NCBI GenBank assembly: GCA_917880885.1
Contig: OU862912.1
Span: forward strand, 49,091,117-49,155,116
From: Limnephilus marmoratus
Lineage: Eukaryota; Arthropoda; Insecta; Trichoptera; Limnephilidae
Direction of reading: 5' to 3'
DNA: 64,000 bases
In this document: positions 11,455 through 22,055 of the stretch, piece by piece
Layout of the letters: each line of letters starts with the position of its first letter
Numbering within the stretch: position 1 is the stretch's first letter
The notes under the pieces: model-generated
Database searches by the model: none
What the model was told of the DNA's origin: nothing
Seen by the model: only the letters and a program-made list of their open reading frames with translations
Translations under genes and position numbers: made by a program

Positions 11455-11790
11455 ATAATAAGTATATTTCGCAGACTAATATTCGACCGAAGATCTAAGC
11501 TATACCTAAATCTAATATCCAATCGATAATCTAAGCCAAGCTGTACTTAAAATCTAATATTCAATCGAAGATGTAAGCTAAATTACTAATATACCATCAA
11601 TTACAAAATAACGATCCAAGTTAAGCTATACTTAAATCTAATATGTAATCTAATATCCAAGCTAAGCCATTAAATTCGATTGCGTCGATCGAATATGCAA
11701 TCGAAGATTTAAGCTAAGCTATGCTTAAATCGAGTAGATACGCAAATGAAGATCCAAGTTAAGCTATACCTAAATCTAATATCGACTACC
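11455..11790 (+). repeat. Degenerate tandem array, about 50-nt unit
   Basis: Words such as ATCTAATATCCAATCGA and GATCTAAGCTAAGCTATAC recur about six times with drift. The array lies just outside the left foldback arm. Confidence 0.6.
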
Positions 11791-11807
11791 ATAATGCGGG
11801 CATGTGC

Positions 11808-12790
11808 CTAGTGCGGTATTTGAAAGGAGGCGTCTACTAATATCTAGAGGAATTCCAAAAACTGAACAAATCGGACTAATATCTATGAGAACCAAAGTGA
11901 GGACGAATATCTACAGCTCAAACTGCTGACTAATATCTATGAGAACCAAAGTGAGGACGAATATCTACAGCTCAAACTGCTGACTAATATCTATGAGAAC
12001 CAAAGTGAGGACGAATATCTACAGCTCAAAGCTGACTAATATCTATGAGAACCAAAGTGAGGACGAATATCTACAGCTCAAACTGCTGACTAATATCTAT
12101 GAGAACCAAAGAGTGGACGAATATCTACAGCACTGGCAGAGGTTGGATTTGTAATTATGTATAGCATATTGGAAAAATGTAATATTGCGTATGCAGTTTG
12201 AAAAACTTAATTTATGTATGTTTGTATGTAAAAGTCCCTAATATCGGACTATTGGACACATTTAGCTGAGTAAGGATTTGGGTTTTTGTTTTAACAGCTT
12301 TCTTTATTTCGAGTGCTTCTAAATTATTTAGTCTGTTACCATGACCAATTTCTATGTCAGTTAGGTTAGGTTAGGTTGTGGTGCCGTGTCTTTCGAAATA
12401 AATAAATATCTTTGTATTATGACCTCCATGTTTGTTCAATAAATTATTGTCCTCGTAAACAGTAAAATACGTAATATTATGCAAAAACTTCATGTACGTA
12501 CTTTAAACGTTTAAGCCTTTACGTAATTAGTAATTATGTAATTGAAGTAATTTATGCTTTTCCGTACAACCTCTTGCTCAGCTGCCCTCTGTAGATATTA
12601 GTCCAACCCACGCTCCATAGATATTAGTCACCACTGGGACCGTCATAGATATTCGTCCGACCTTAGCTCTGTAGATATTAGTCGTCACTCTAAAGTTCAT
12701 AGAAATTAGTCCAACATATGAGCTGTAGATATTCGTCCGACATACAGGCTGTAGATGTTAGTATCTAGAGTCATTTGAAAAACCGTAAAA
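11808..12790. mobile_element. Foldback-like element with inverted tandem-repeat arms
   Basis: The left arm (11873-12133) holds five units of 51-55 bp starting at 11873, 11928, 11982, 12033 and 12088. Each has GACTAATATCTA followed half a unit later by GGACGAATATCTA. The right arm (12588-12770) holds the reverse complement, TAGATATTAGTC alternating with TAGATATTCGTCC, about 26 bp apart. Possible outer ends are CGGTATTTGAAA (left) and TTTGAAAAACCG (right). Inverted arms made of tandem repeats are the hallmark of foldback transposons. A PLE remnant occupies the middle. Confidence 0.65.
12275..12480 (-). pseudogene. Penelope-like element endonuclease C-terminus (decayed)
   Basis: The minus strand reads NRLNNLEALEIKKAVK near 12345-12290, matching the conserved end of the PLE endonuclease ORF. 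A frame-shifted upstream segment (about 12380-12470) still resembles the preceding LIE-H region. A TTAGG run (about 12358-12376) interrupts it. It lies between the two inverted arrays. Confidence 0.65.
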
Positions 12791-12834
12791 AAACTATATA
12801 AAAAGTTATGTTATGAATAAATAAATATATATGT

Positions 12835-13613
12835 ACTAGCTGGTCCCGGCATGCGTTGCTATGCCTTTTAATAAAGAAATTGTTTCTCCCTGAGTGTCCT
12901 TTCCCGTTCTTCCCGATCGTCTTCCGCCTCCCCTTCTTCTACTGCGTCCTCGTACCCTCTCGCGTTCCCACTCCGTCACCTCCACCTTCCCTCTCCCCAC
13001 TCCACTCCCCCCCTTCCCCCGTCCCACGAACCCCCCTCCCTCCTCACACGTCCCCTTCCCCTTCCCCTCCCGCGTTCCCCTTCCACCTTCCCCGCCTTCC
13101 CTCTTCCCTTTCCCGCTCCCTCGTCCCGTCAACCCTCCATATATTCCGTTCCATATAATATTATATTTTTATATTATAACATTCAGTTATTAAACAGCCC
13201 GTGTGCCACCTTTTACAATGTTTATTGAAATTTCCATTTTTCATGTATATTAAAATTCGTACCTAACATAGGTACCTATTTAAAATATCTAAAATTCTTG
13301 ATTCGATTTAAACTATTAGGGGAGTACCTACTTGAAATAAATTTATTAAAGATTTTCAAAAATAGAATCCTGATTGAACAATCAATGTTTTGCAAAATGT
13401 CATTCTCAAACACGCGAACTGTCAAACATGCTCATGTTTTCTGAAATTATCCAATTTTCTGCGCAATTTTCTTTATTTTTCTCTCCGTAAGAACCATCCT
13501 CGTACTTCAAGGAATATTCTAAAAAAAGAATTAGCGAAATCGGTTCAGCTGATCTCGAGATTTGCGCTTACCAACACATTTAGCGATTCATTTTTATATT
13601 ATAGATATATACA
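12835..13613 (+). mobile_element. 'ACTAGCTG' C-rich repeat, copy 2
   Basis: Begins ACTAGCTGGTCCCGGCATGC and matches copy 1 through TAATAAAGAAATTGTTTCTC. It then has a longer C/T-rich tract (12895-13135) and ends with AATCGGTTCAGCTGATCTCG, CGATTCATTTTTAT and AT repeats. The overlapping open frames in the tract are artefacts of its composition. Confidence 0.75.
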
Positions 13614-13984
13614 ATAAAAGATCTAAGACAAGTTAACATCCAAATCTTCCTTTAAAAATCTAAGGCGCAGCTTTGCCACGTCAAGATACACAATTTCCGT
13701 GTTTTAAAATAATAAGATTTATTTTTAATTTAATTTACATTACTAGCATTTCAGTCTGATAAAATATCCAATAAGGAATCTAGCGAAAGTAAATCATAAA
13801 TTTTAATAAAGTCCTGGAAGCCGACAGACAATAAATGTTTTTGTTTTAGTATAGCAGAGCTGCATATTTAATTTTTTAGTGATTTATTTGATCTGTTTTA
13901 TATTCGATTGATTCACAGATTGCGTAATATTTCGGTGCATGAATTTGGTTGCTAATTTGAAGGGCCATCAAATGCCTTTTTTGG

Positions 13985-14053
13985 CCTGGCTTGTAGCTCG
14001 GTCGATTCCGATTACTGGGTAGGAAGGTTCAAACCTTAGTCAAACAAAAAAAA
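13985..14053 (+). mobile_element. Short tRNA-like SINE remnant
   Basis: An A-box-like TGTAGCTCGGT (about 13992) and a B-box-like GGTTCAAACCT (14026-14036) are followed directly by a 13-base A run. The arms do not fold into a complete tRNA. It looks like a very short SINE or a retroposed tRNA fragment. Confidence 0.4.
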
Positions 14054-14166
14054 AAAAAATTTAATGTTTTAAAAACAGATTTAATGTAAAATCTTCACAT
14101 GTAGCAAACACTTTGTGGGAATACATAATTATAATAAACAAAATTAAATAAGTTTGTTTCCCTACA

Positions 14167-14514
14167 GAAATTAAAGCTGCGTTTTATACTAATAATAATA
14201 ACCTAGGTAAACTTTTAATAAATTCTAAAGATAAAGAAAGTAACTTAAGCCATTCTGGCATCTACAAACTTAAATGCAATGATTGTTCAGTCTTTTACAT
14301 AGGTAAAACGGCTAGAAACTTTCAAACAAGGGTGGTCGAACACTTGAGATGTCTAGACAGTGTACGTTTTACAGATTTCGCCACCTACCTAATAGAAAAA
14401 AATCACTCATTTAATAAATCTTCCGGGATAGATGTATGGCATAGAAACGGGATAGGTCTACGCCTGAACAATCTTGAAGCCCTTGAAATAAAAAAAGTCA
14501 TTAAACATAAATAA
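14167..14514 (+). pseudogene. Penelope-like element GIY-YIG endonuclease domain
   Basis: An open frame of about 115 codons without a proper start is the C-terminal endonuclease of a Penelope-like retroelement. It shows SGIYKLKCNDC (the GIY motif and a CxxC pair), VFYIGKTARNFQTRVVEH (YIG, then the conserved R and H) and an ending RLNNLEALEIKKV. In PLEs this domain nicks target DNA and lies C-terminal to the reverse transcriptase. No RT sequence is seen upstream, so the copy is 5'-truncated. About 200 nt downstream is the family's terminal hairpin (14715-14741). The endonuclease frame itself is intact. Confidence 0.85.
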
Positions 14515-14714
14515 AACGAATTTACTTAATAAACAATTAGATTTGTCCAACACCCCCATTTTTTAAATATTTCCATTATCCCCGCCCACGTTCACCGCTC
14601 CCTCTTAGGCACCTCCCTCCTCGCCCCCACCTAAGTTGATGTTCTGTCTCCCTCTTCTAATTTTCTTTTAAATACCATGTATCTGTATTATGTTCAATAT
14701 ATTTTTATTCACCC

Positions 14715-14741
14715 CTGAGGAAGGTTCAGGATGAACCGAAA
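14715..14741 (+). ncRNA. Hammerhead-like hairpin at PLE 3' end
   Basis: CTGAGGA, one unpaired A, a 6-bp stem (GGTTCA/TGAACC) with loop GGA, then GAAA. The downstream ACCGGTT allows a 2-bp stem III, but stem I is weak. The layout is the same as at 2705-2757. This copy is probably inactive as a ribozyme. Confidence 0.5.
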
Positions 14742-14760
14742 CCGGTTGGATTAAGAAATG

Positions 14761-15517
14761 ATACAAAGTAATTTAATTGTGTTTATTAGATTTAATATGG
14801 TTTAAAAAAAACTTTTAACGTGTTGATTTTACCTCTAATATTATTTTAATGACAATACGCCATTATTTCGATCACTATCCGGGCAAGGCGGAGTTTACTA
14901 CCGATCGATAATTTCTTATTGTTACAGCTTAATTATTATTATATTACCCCCTGATAAAGTTGCTTTAATCTCCGCTGTAAAACTTTATTATGCACTTCAG
15001 GGAGCCTTGCCCGTGAGACCTGTCCCTTATTTTATGGGGGATATTGATCCCCTTACCCTTTTTGGACTTTCCCATAAATTTTATATGAACCACCTTCCGC
15101 CTTAAAATTATGATGGGTATTGATTAAAGTAAGTTAGGTGGCATATTAATTAATTAAATCTGTAAAGTTACAATTCTCGAATAGCTGTATTTGTATTGGT
15201 TAATGGGAATTTAATACATTTGTAGACATATTTGAACAATGCACACAAGCCGCAAGGGCAAATCAAAAAATCTGATATCATTGCAAACAATTGTATTTTT
15301 TTAATATCTTCTTGGCGGTAGGAACGAAAATAACAATTGTAATATAAGCTTCGATGATGAACAAAGTTTGCCAAAATTCAGGAATACTGTTTTGAAAGCA
15401 TAATACTTCAAGTTTTCCCAACTATGTAATCCATCCACACGATGGCGACTACTGCTTGAAGTGAAGGTGTTTTGTTTTACTTTAGTTTCGCACAGGAAAT
15501 TCTGAAATTCTGGAATC
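14761..15517. other. No gene seen
   Basis: AT-rich. A patch at 14945-15040 with CCCCTGATAAAGTTG resembles a decayed PLE-type end but is too diverged to call. Confidence 0.4.
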
Positions 15518-15645
15518 ACAGGAGATCCTGAGAAAAATAATTTCCCTCGGGAACTGTGCCGTCCTAGGGAATGCAGTGTTTTTTTTACATTAGCTCCACA
15601 CAGGAGGCCCTGAGGAAAATAATTCTCCTCAGGGCCTACTGTGAG
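15518..15645 (-). repeat. Hairpin-tailed repeat family, two 3' ends in tandem
   Basis: 15590-15645 has CTCCACACAGGAGG and the clean hairpin GGCCCTGAGGAAAATAATT followed by its closing arm, preceded by an 8-T run (poly(A) on the minus strand). Just left, 15518-15560 holds a diverged second copy (CAGGAGATCCTGAGAAAAAT). Confidence 0.65.
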
Positions 15646-16129
15646 GTTTTGGTGCCATTCGACAAGTCTTAAATAAAATTATTAATACTTGCCAGTTAAT
15701 AAGCCAATTCATGGCCATAAATAAACAGCTGCTTCCACTCTCAGGTAAAATAGATTACAGACAGATTACTTCTCATAAATTCTATTACTGTTATCTTTGG
15801 GCCGGCGTATTTAGGAAAGTCTAGTATAATAAAATCCAAACGTTTCAAAAACAACTTTTTAAATCTCTGGACAACAATGCCGCTTTAAAAGAAACAGCTG
15901 CACAACACTTTTCACGCCGAATATTTATTAATCAAATGGCGTAGCAAATGTATAATCCGGATATGTGCTACTTTGTTTATTTGTTTTTCAAATTATAATT
16001 TAACGACCTTTAAAGAATTACATTTTTTTTCAATTTTAAAGACATCATGACAATTTTTGTGAATTGTTAATATTAACAAAATAATATAACCCAATCTACT
16101 AAATAAGTATAATCAAATATAAATGTAAA
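15646..16129. other. No gene seen
   Basis: No feature supported. Confidence 0.5.
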
Positions 16130-16947
16130 AAATAAAACATTTTTGAAAAGTGTTTAATGGGTCGAAATTATATACTATTGATCGAAGGTCGAAATTGTTG
16201 TATTATATTCGACAAATTTGTGAATTTTGAATTTTTTCCCTTGCAAGAAGTGATCCAAATTTCGAAAAAAATGGTAATCTGTTGGGGCAAGGTCCGGAGA
16301 GTACGGTGGATGTCTTAGACATTGCAATTGAAGCTCCTCTAATTTGGTAGCCGTCTGTTGTGCAGTGTGCGGTCTAGCGGTCAACGCGCATTTGTTGATT
16401 TGCTTCACTCAATTTGCGAGGTATCCACCTTTCAAGCTTTTTCACCTTCCCAATTTGCTTCAAGTGGATTAAAACAGTTTTATCACTAACACCGCAGCCT
16501 GCAGCTAACTCGGACGTGGTTCGTTGGCTTCCACAATAGCCTTCAATTCTTCATTATCAACTTTGGTCTCCGGCCGTCCACGGGGCTTGTTCTGCAGGTC
16601 GAAATTTCCAGAACGAAAACGTTGGAACCAAAAACGCACCGTGTTTTCTTTTGCGGCACCGTCGCCATACACATCATTAATCCTTCGAGCCGTTTCTGCA
16701 GCACTGGTGCCACGGTGGAACTCGTACTCGTAAATAACGCGATATTTCAAGTTTTCCATTTTGTAAACTAAGTGACGCAAAGAAAAAAACAATTAAGGAA
16801 AAAACAAATGAATTATAATTTTCGAAACACAAATACATGAGTAAATAGCTGTATAAATTTGAATTTGGAATTCCGAACCAAAGAGAAGATATTTGAGATC
16901 AAAGTTGCCAGTACGGCAAAACGCCAATTTCATATGTAAGGACCTAA
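16130..16947 (-). mobile_element. Internally deleted mariner transposon
   Basis: The minus strand carries the start and end of a mariner transposase but not its middle. The right end, reverse complemented, begins TTAGGTCCTTACATATGAAA and abuts TA, as a mariner terminal repeat should. The matching left terminal repeat is not seen, so the left boundary is approximate. Confidence 0.75.
16175..16792 (-). pseudogene. Mariner transposase, deleted and frameshifted
   Basis: The frame opens at 16792 as MENLKYRVIYEYEFHRG, continues with a helix-turn-helix region (AAETARRINDVYGDG, then TVRFWFQRFRSGNFDLQ) and the GRP motif. It shifts frame near 16505 into SELAAGCGVSDKTVLIHLKQ and WIPRKLSEANQQ. It then jumps to ARPHTAQQTATKLEELQ and HPPYSPDLAPTDYHFF, which holds the third catalytic residue of the DD34D triad. 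The stretch with the first two aspartates is missing, so it cannot be active. The remaining sequence is well kept, which suggests a fairly recent deletion derivative. Confidence 0.85.
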
Positions 16948-16949
16948 TA

Positions 16950-17222
16950 TTTACGTAGAAGGAAGGGCAAAATTATTTTCTTGAATAATTATCGTGAACA
17001 CACAATAATTGCGTAAAGTTGCCTCTAAAATCGTGAAAATTTCGTTGTGGCCTGTAATACCTAATTTGAAAAGTATACTAAGAAAATATAATATATCCGT
17101 ATTAGATATTTGTTATACCTTTTGATTTCGAAAATTATTATTTATTAATTTTGTTAGTCAAGTAATTTGACCTCAAATCCAAATTTAAGTTTGATATGAA
17201 AAAGGCCGCGCTGCCGTTCCCC
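16950..17222 (-). repeat. Dispersed repeat family M, copy 1
   Basis: Reverse complemented, this matches 63476-63720: AAGGGGAACG with GCGCGGCC, TTTGGATTT, AATCAAAAGGTATA and ATTTTAGAGGC blocks in the same order. The class is unknown. Confidence 0.6.
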
Positions 17223-17258
17223 TTAATATCAATCCTAATAATTTTTGTATGCTCATAA

Positions 17259-17351
17259 GGGAACGTACCCATACTACGTGACCAACTTTTTACAATTTTT
17301 AACCCCCCCCCCCCCCCCCCTAAACGTGTCACGTAGTATGGGTACGTTCCC
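17259..17351. mobile_element. Short inverted-repeat element (MITE) with an 18-C loop
   Basis: Terminal repeats of about 24 bp start GGGAACGTACCCATACTACG and are perfect mirror copies. The loop holds 18 consecutive C (17303-17320). TAA flanks both sides (17256-17258 and 17352-17354), which suits a PIF/Harbinger 3-bp duplication, although a TA duplication cannot be excluded. Confidence 0.8.
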
Positions 17352-17776
17352 TAACTCACATTTTAATCATTTACGGCGAATCCGTAACTATAACAACTTT
17401 TTTTATTTCCATGCCGCACAAGAAATGCGAGTTATTTATATATTAGATTAATAAAAACAGTACCTTACCATTAATATCAAAGTACCTACATCAAACAGTG
17501 TGCACGTCAAATTTCGCTCTGCAAAAATTATCTAAATTCAACGTTTTTAAATCGTATTATTCAAAAAGATATTGAATTTTGTAAAACTGTGAAACAGTAG
17601 TGAACTATCTACCACTTTAAATATTTGAAACGGTCAGGAATTACTAATCTAAAGTGATTTAAAAACTGTGAAGTAACTTGTGGGAATATTGTCGCATCTA
17701 AGAACCAACTGTAAACTGCAACTGACAATTGATAGCAATATTACCATTAATATAGCAATATTACCTCGCCCCCGAT

Positions 17777-17868
17777 ACCTAACGGAGTGGTCTAGTGGCT
17801 AGCGTCGCTGACATCGACCGTCTGAGCCATAGGTCCGCAGGAACGAGGTTCGATCCTCAGTAAAACCA
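17777..17868 (+). mobile_element. tRNA-like SINE head just upstream of the LINE
   Basis: A-box-like TGGTCTAGTGG (17788-17798) and B-box-like GGTTCGATCCT (17847-17857), with AACGAG before it, resemble Pol III internal promoters. The acceptor arms do not pair well, so it is not a functional tRNA. The LINE 5' region starts within about 20 nt. It could be an older SINE or a chance insertion site. Confidence 0.5.
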
Positions 17869-17950
17869 ATTTTTTTTTTAAAATTAATTAGTCAAGGCGC
17901 AAGACTCTGCACGCTTACACCATCTATTGCAGAACATCAAAATCATTAAT

Positions 17951-18706
17951 ATGAATAAGCAAAAGAGAACCACAAAAAAAGCAGCATCTAGCGAATCTGA
18001 AGAAGACTATAATACAAATAAGATGTTAAAATTCCTGGAAAAAAAATTCGAAGATTTATCGGAACAATTAATGAAATCTTTCAGAGAACAGATCAAGAAT
18101 GAACTCAGAGAACTTACAAAATCAGTAGAATTCTGTTGTAACAAAATTGATGAATTCGAAGAAAAAAATAAAAACAAAGAGACATTGATTAAACAGTTGC
18201 AATCGGAAAACAAGGAAATAAAACTGCAAATTAACAAACTAGAACAACTTCAAAAACAAAATAACATCGAAATACAGGGAGTTCCTTTTAAAGAAAATGA
18301 AAATATATCTAAAATTGTCAACAACATAATGGAAACTATAAAATGCGAATCAGAATCTTCAAAAATAACAAATATCTACAGAATAAAAAACAGAAACCCA
18401 TTAAACAAGCATCCTGCTGTAGTAGTATCCTTCCAAAATAAAGAAAGTAAAGAAAAAACTATTTCCCATAAAAGAAAATATGGTGTTTTGTACACAAAAA
18501 ATATTAATTTTCCCGAAGACGACAAAAGTATTGTGTATATAAACGAACAATTAACTCAACATAACAAACACCTCCTGTACCTGGCAAAATCTTCACGGCT
18601 TGGCTACAAATTCATCTGGGCGAAAAATGGAAATGTAATGATGAGGAAAGATGAGACAGCCCCAATCATCCACATAAGGCAGCCAGAAGACATTCCCTCA
18701 GAATAA
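17951..18706 (+). CDS. LINE ORF1 protein (RNA-binding/chaperone type)
   Basis: About 251 residues from the ATG at 17951; an in-frame TTG lies 24 nt upstream, but the ATG is the likelier start. A basic, serine-rich N-terminus is followed by a long coiled coil rich in E, K and Q (roughly residues 25-105, e.g. LQSENKEIKLQINKLEQLQ). A conserved block follows that begins NNIEIQGVPFKENEN and includes NKHPAVVVSFQNKESKEKT. That block resembles the FP-type domain found in ORF1 of several insect LINEs. In such elements ORF1p binds the element RNA. The frame is intact. The clade is inferred, not tested. Confidence 0.8.
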   Translation: MNKQKRTTKKAASSESEEDYNTNKMLKFLEKKFEDLSEQLMKSFREQIKNELRELTKSVEFCCNKIDEFEEKNKNKETLIKQLQSENKEIKLQINKLEQLQKQNNIEIQGVPFKENENISKIVNNIMETIKCESESSKITNIYRIKNRNPLNKHPAVVVSFQNKESKEKTISHKRKYGVLYTKNINFPEDDKSIVYINEQLTQHNKHLLYLAKSSRLGYKFIWAKNGNVMMRKDETAPIIHIRQPEDIPSE

Positions 18707-18754
18707 AGGATCCAGTAACCATATTGCACGTGCTAATAATTTCAATCTTTTAAC

Positions 18755-21726
18755 ATGGCTGATGAAATTTGTTTGTATGAAAATTATATTTCCAAAAACA
18801 CAACAGAACTAAATAAGTACTTTAAAGACGTTAATTTTTCAATTCTTAATATGAATATAAGAAGCTTAAGAAAGCACTTCGATGAACTCTGTATCCTTCT
18901 CGATAGTCTAGATTTTTCTCCTAGCATTATTATTTTAACAGAAACACAGATGAAAGAGGTAATCCCCTATTACCTTCCAGGATATGTTACCATTTCATCT
19001 GAGTGTAAACATACTGGGCATGACGGAATCACCGTATTTATGAAAAATTGCCTTGAAAAAACTGCCTACGAAATTCTAGATTTTAAAACAGCTAACGCAA
19101 TTAAATTAACATTTAACCACAAAAATTGTAATTATCTGCTATTAGCTATCTATAGATCACCTTCATTGAATGAGTCTCTCTTCACTAAAGAACTTAATTC
19201 GCTTTTAAAATTAACTAACAGAAATAACTTCAACTTTGCAATATTAACTGGTGATATCAATATAAATATAAATCAAAATAGTAAAAGCACAAATTTTATA
19301 AATGAATACTTAGATTGTTTGTCATATGCAGGATATCAGTCATACATAAACTCTCCAACAAGAGAATATTTGAATAACTCCACGACTCTAGATCACATAT
19401 TTGTCAAAACACATAAACACGTCAAAACTACATCTTCAACTCTACAAACAAACATTACTGACCACTACCCAACATTTTATGGACACACCATCTTAACCAC
19501 TAATTTAAAAGAAAACTCTGGTAATCTAGAAAAAAATAATATTAACTATGACACATTAAACAATCTACTTCATTCAGAAAAATGGGACAATGTACGATCG
19601 ACAGCTAACCCACATTCAGCACTAGAATTGTTTTATAAAACTCTACAAGATTATATTTCGAAAAGCACATACAAAATTGTTATTACTAAGAGAAAATATA
19701 AAAAAATCAAACCTTGGATTACTGTAGGCCTAATAGTCTCTATTAAACAAAGAGATAAACTTTACAAAGAGATGTTAAACTATGAAAAAAACTGTCAAAA
19801 AAATAATGTAAGAATAATGTCTTTTATGAAAACAAAGTATTTGATGTATAGAAATTTACTCAATAGGTTAATAAGAAGTTGTAAAAAGAAATTTTATTGT
19901 GAACAAATTGATAATGCAAAAAATGATACCAAAAAAACGTGGAATATTATTAATGAAATAATGAACAAAAAAAAAATGGCATCAACTGATGTGAAAGAGA
20001 TTAAAATAAATAACAATATTATAACTGACAAATCGGCCATTGCAGAAAACTTTAACAACTTCTTCACAAATGTAGTAGATCAAGTACTTGAATCTTCTAG
20101 TAAAATTGATGGTACAACACCCGTAGACTCATCTTTGCATTTAGTCTCAACTTACGATTCAATTAACTCCTTAGAATATTTTTCACCTATCACGATAAAC
20201 GAAATTGTAAAACACATTGATAGTCTAAAATCAACAAATTCTACAGGAATTGATGGTTTATCAGGAAACACACTAAAAAAAATAAAGCATAATATTTTAA
20301 TTCCATTGCTACATATTTTTAATATATCACTAAAAGAGGGACATTTTCCAGAACAATTTAAAATCTCCACCATCATTCCAATTCACAAATCAGGAGAAAC
20401 GCACATATTATCTATCTCCTTAGTTTCAAACATCTCATAAATATTTGAAAAATGTATCAAAAATAGAGTAATGAATTACCTAGAACAAAACAAAATTCTG
20501 TCCCAAAATCAATATGGCTTCAGAAATAAACTTAGCACTGAAGACGCAATATTCGATTTGACAAAAAAATTGTACACATCTGTTGATAAAAATAAAAAAA
20601 GTCTAGCTATATTTTTAGATTTAAGAAAAGCTTTTGATACGGTAAATCACAATATACTCATAAAAAAATTAATCAAATAGGTTTCAAAAAAGGTACACTA
20701 AAAATTCTCACTAACTATCTCAAAGACAGAAAACAAAAAACAAAAATAGGGAATTTTTATAGAACTGAAACGAGGATAAAAAATGGAGTACCACAAGGTA
20801 CTGTGCTTGGCCCAATCCTGTTTTTAATATATATAAATGATTTATGTAATGTTGTAATCCCTGGTAATATTGTATCTTACGCTGATGATACAGTAATAAT
20901 TGTAAATGGAAAATCCTGGCTTGAAACTTACTTAAATGCATCAAAATGTATTGCACATGTCTCATCATGGCTAAACAGAAATAGACTCTTCCTAAACTAC
21001 AATAAAACATCTTACCTACCTTTTTATAAAAACAGTAAAAACAAACCCCCCAATAGCCTTAAAATTAGAATTCATAATGCTAACTGTAATCAAGTAATAT
21101 GCTCATCTTGCTCTGAAATTGAAAAAGTTGAAAAGATCAAATATTTGGGAATATGTATTGATACAAATTTAAATTGGCAATCACAAATTAATAATACCGT
21201 TTCTAAATTGAGATATCTTACGTACATATTTTACAGACTTAAAGAAGTATTGAATATTGACAAATTGAAAATGATTTATTTTTCTCTGGTGCAATCTTCA
21301 CTCATATCCTATTATTCCGGATGGGGTGGTGCGCTTGATGTTTTTATAAAACCTTTACAAACAACTCAAAATTATATTGTCAAAGTTATGTTTAATAGAA
21401 TTAAAACATTTTCAACAGATGCTTTATACAAAGAATCTAAACTATTCAGTCTCCGTAAACTATTTATACTGCAAACTATGAAATATATCTATAAAAACAG
21501 AAACAAATTCGAAAAAAATGAAAACAGAACAAACATTAGAAATAATAATGTATTCTATACCCCTCAAACAAACACAAAACAAATGCAAACTCACAGTAGT
21601 TTTATTGGACCTCGCACTTTTAACCTTTTACCAAAAAATATACAAGTTGCAACTAAACTTCCGCATTACATAAAAGAATTAAAAATATGGCTGAACCATA
21701 CAGATGTAAAAACTCTATTAATTTAA
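18755..21726 (+). pseudogene. LINE ORF2 (endonuclease + reverse transcriptase), two main lesions
   Basis: About 990 codons. The APE-like endonuclease (about residues 28-250) shows ILNMNIRSLRKHFDE, IILTETQ, AIYRSP, ILTGDIN, TTLDHIF and NITDHYP. The reverse transcriptase follows with STGIDGL, STIIPIHKSGE, LDLRKAFDTVNHNIL, NGVPQGTVLGPILFLIYIND and the catalytic SYADDTVII. The C-terminal part ends with GPRTFNLLPKNIQ. Lesions are a TAA stop at 20438-20440 in an otherwise continuous frame (also a few codons are missing just before it) and a one-base loss near 20671. In an active copy this protein would nick target DNA and copy the RNA there. Confidence 0.88.
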
Positions 21727-22020
21727 TTTTATATCAGTTTATGTTTCTCACAAACTTTACACTTATAACTGTTATTACACTATACACTAATTATTACCTT
21801 GTACACTATTGAACACACTTTTTGTACAAACTGTTTAAACAAATTTTAATAATGTTTTTGCTTCATATACCTACCACTGTTTGTTTTTTCTAGGTACTAA
21901 AATAAAATATATTTAACTATAACATTACCCACGCACAGGCTGCGCCTTAGTGGGTTCCCATTATTTTTATTATATCTAAAATATGTAACCATAAAATGTA
22001 AAATTGGGAAAAATAAAGGA

Positions 22021-22041
<21 letters not shown>

Positions 22042-22055
<14 letters not shown>

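Larger units (their letters stand above)
17870..22041 (+). mobile_element. Near-complete two-ORF LINE with poly(A) tail
   Basis: This is the only near-full-length autonomous element in the window. A short 5' region leads to ORF1 (17951-18706), a 48-nt gap, ORF2 (18755-21726), about 300 nt of 3' UTR, an AATAAA signal (about 22012) and an 18-A tail (22024-22041). The endonuclease plus YADD-type reverse transcriptase and the coiled-coil ORF1 place it in the CR1/L2/Kiri-like part of the LINE tree. No target duplication is obvious in the AT-rich flanks. ORF2 has one stop, one frameshift and a small deletion, so this copy cannot move itself, though it is much better preserved than its neighbours. 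Confidence 0.85.

Noticed and set aside
11873..12133. CRISPR-like array
   Set aside because: Units are direct tandem repeats with no unique spacers, and the surrounding DNA is clearly eukaryotic.
12358..12376. TTAGG repeats (also near 29328-29352)
   Set aside because: Only about three units each. Short TTAGGTTAGG runs are common inside insect genomes and do not mark a telomere here.
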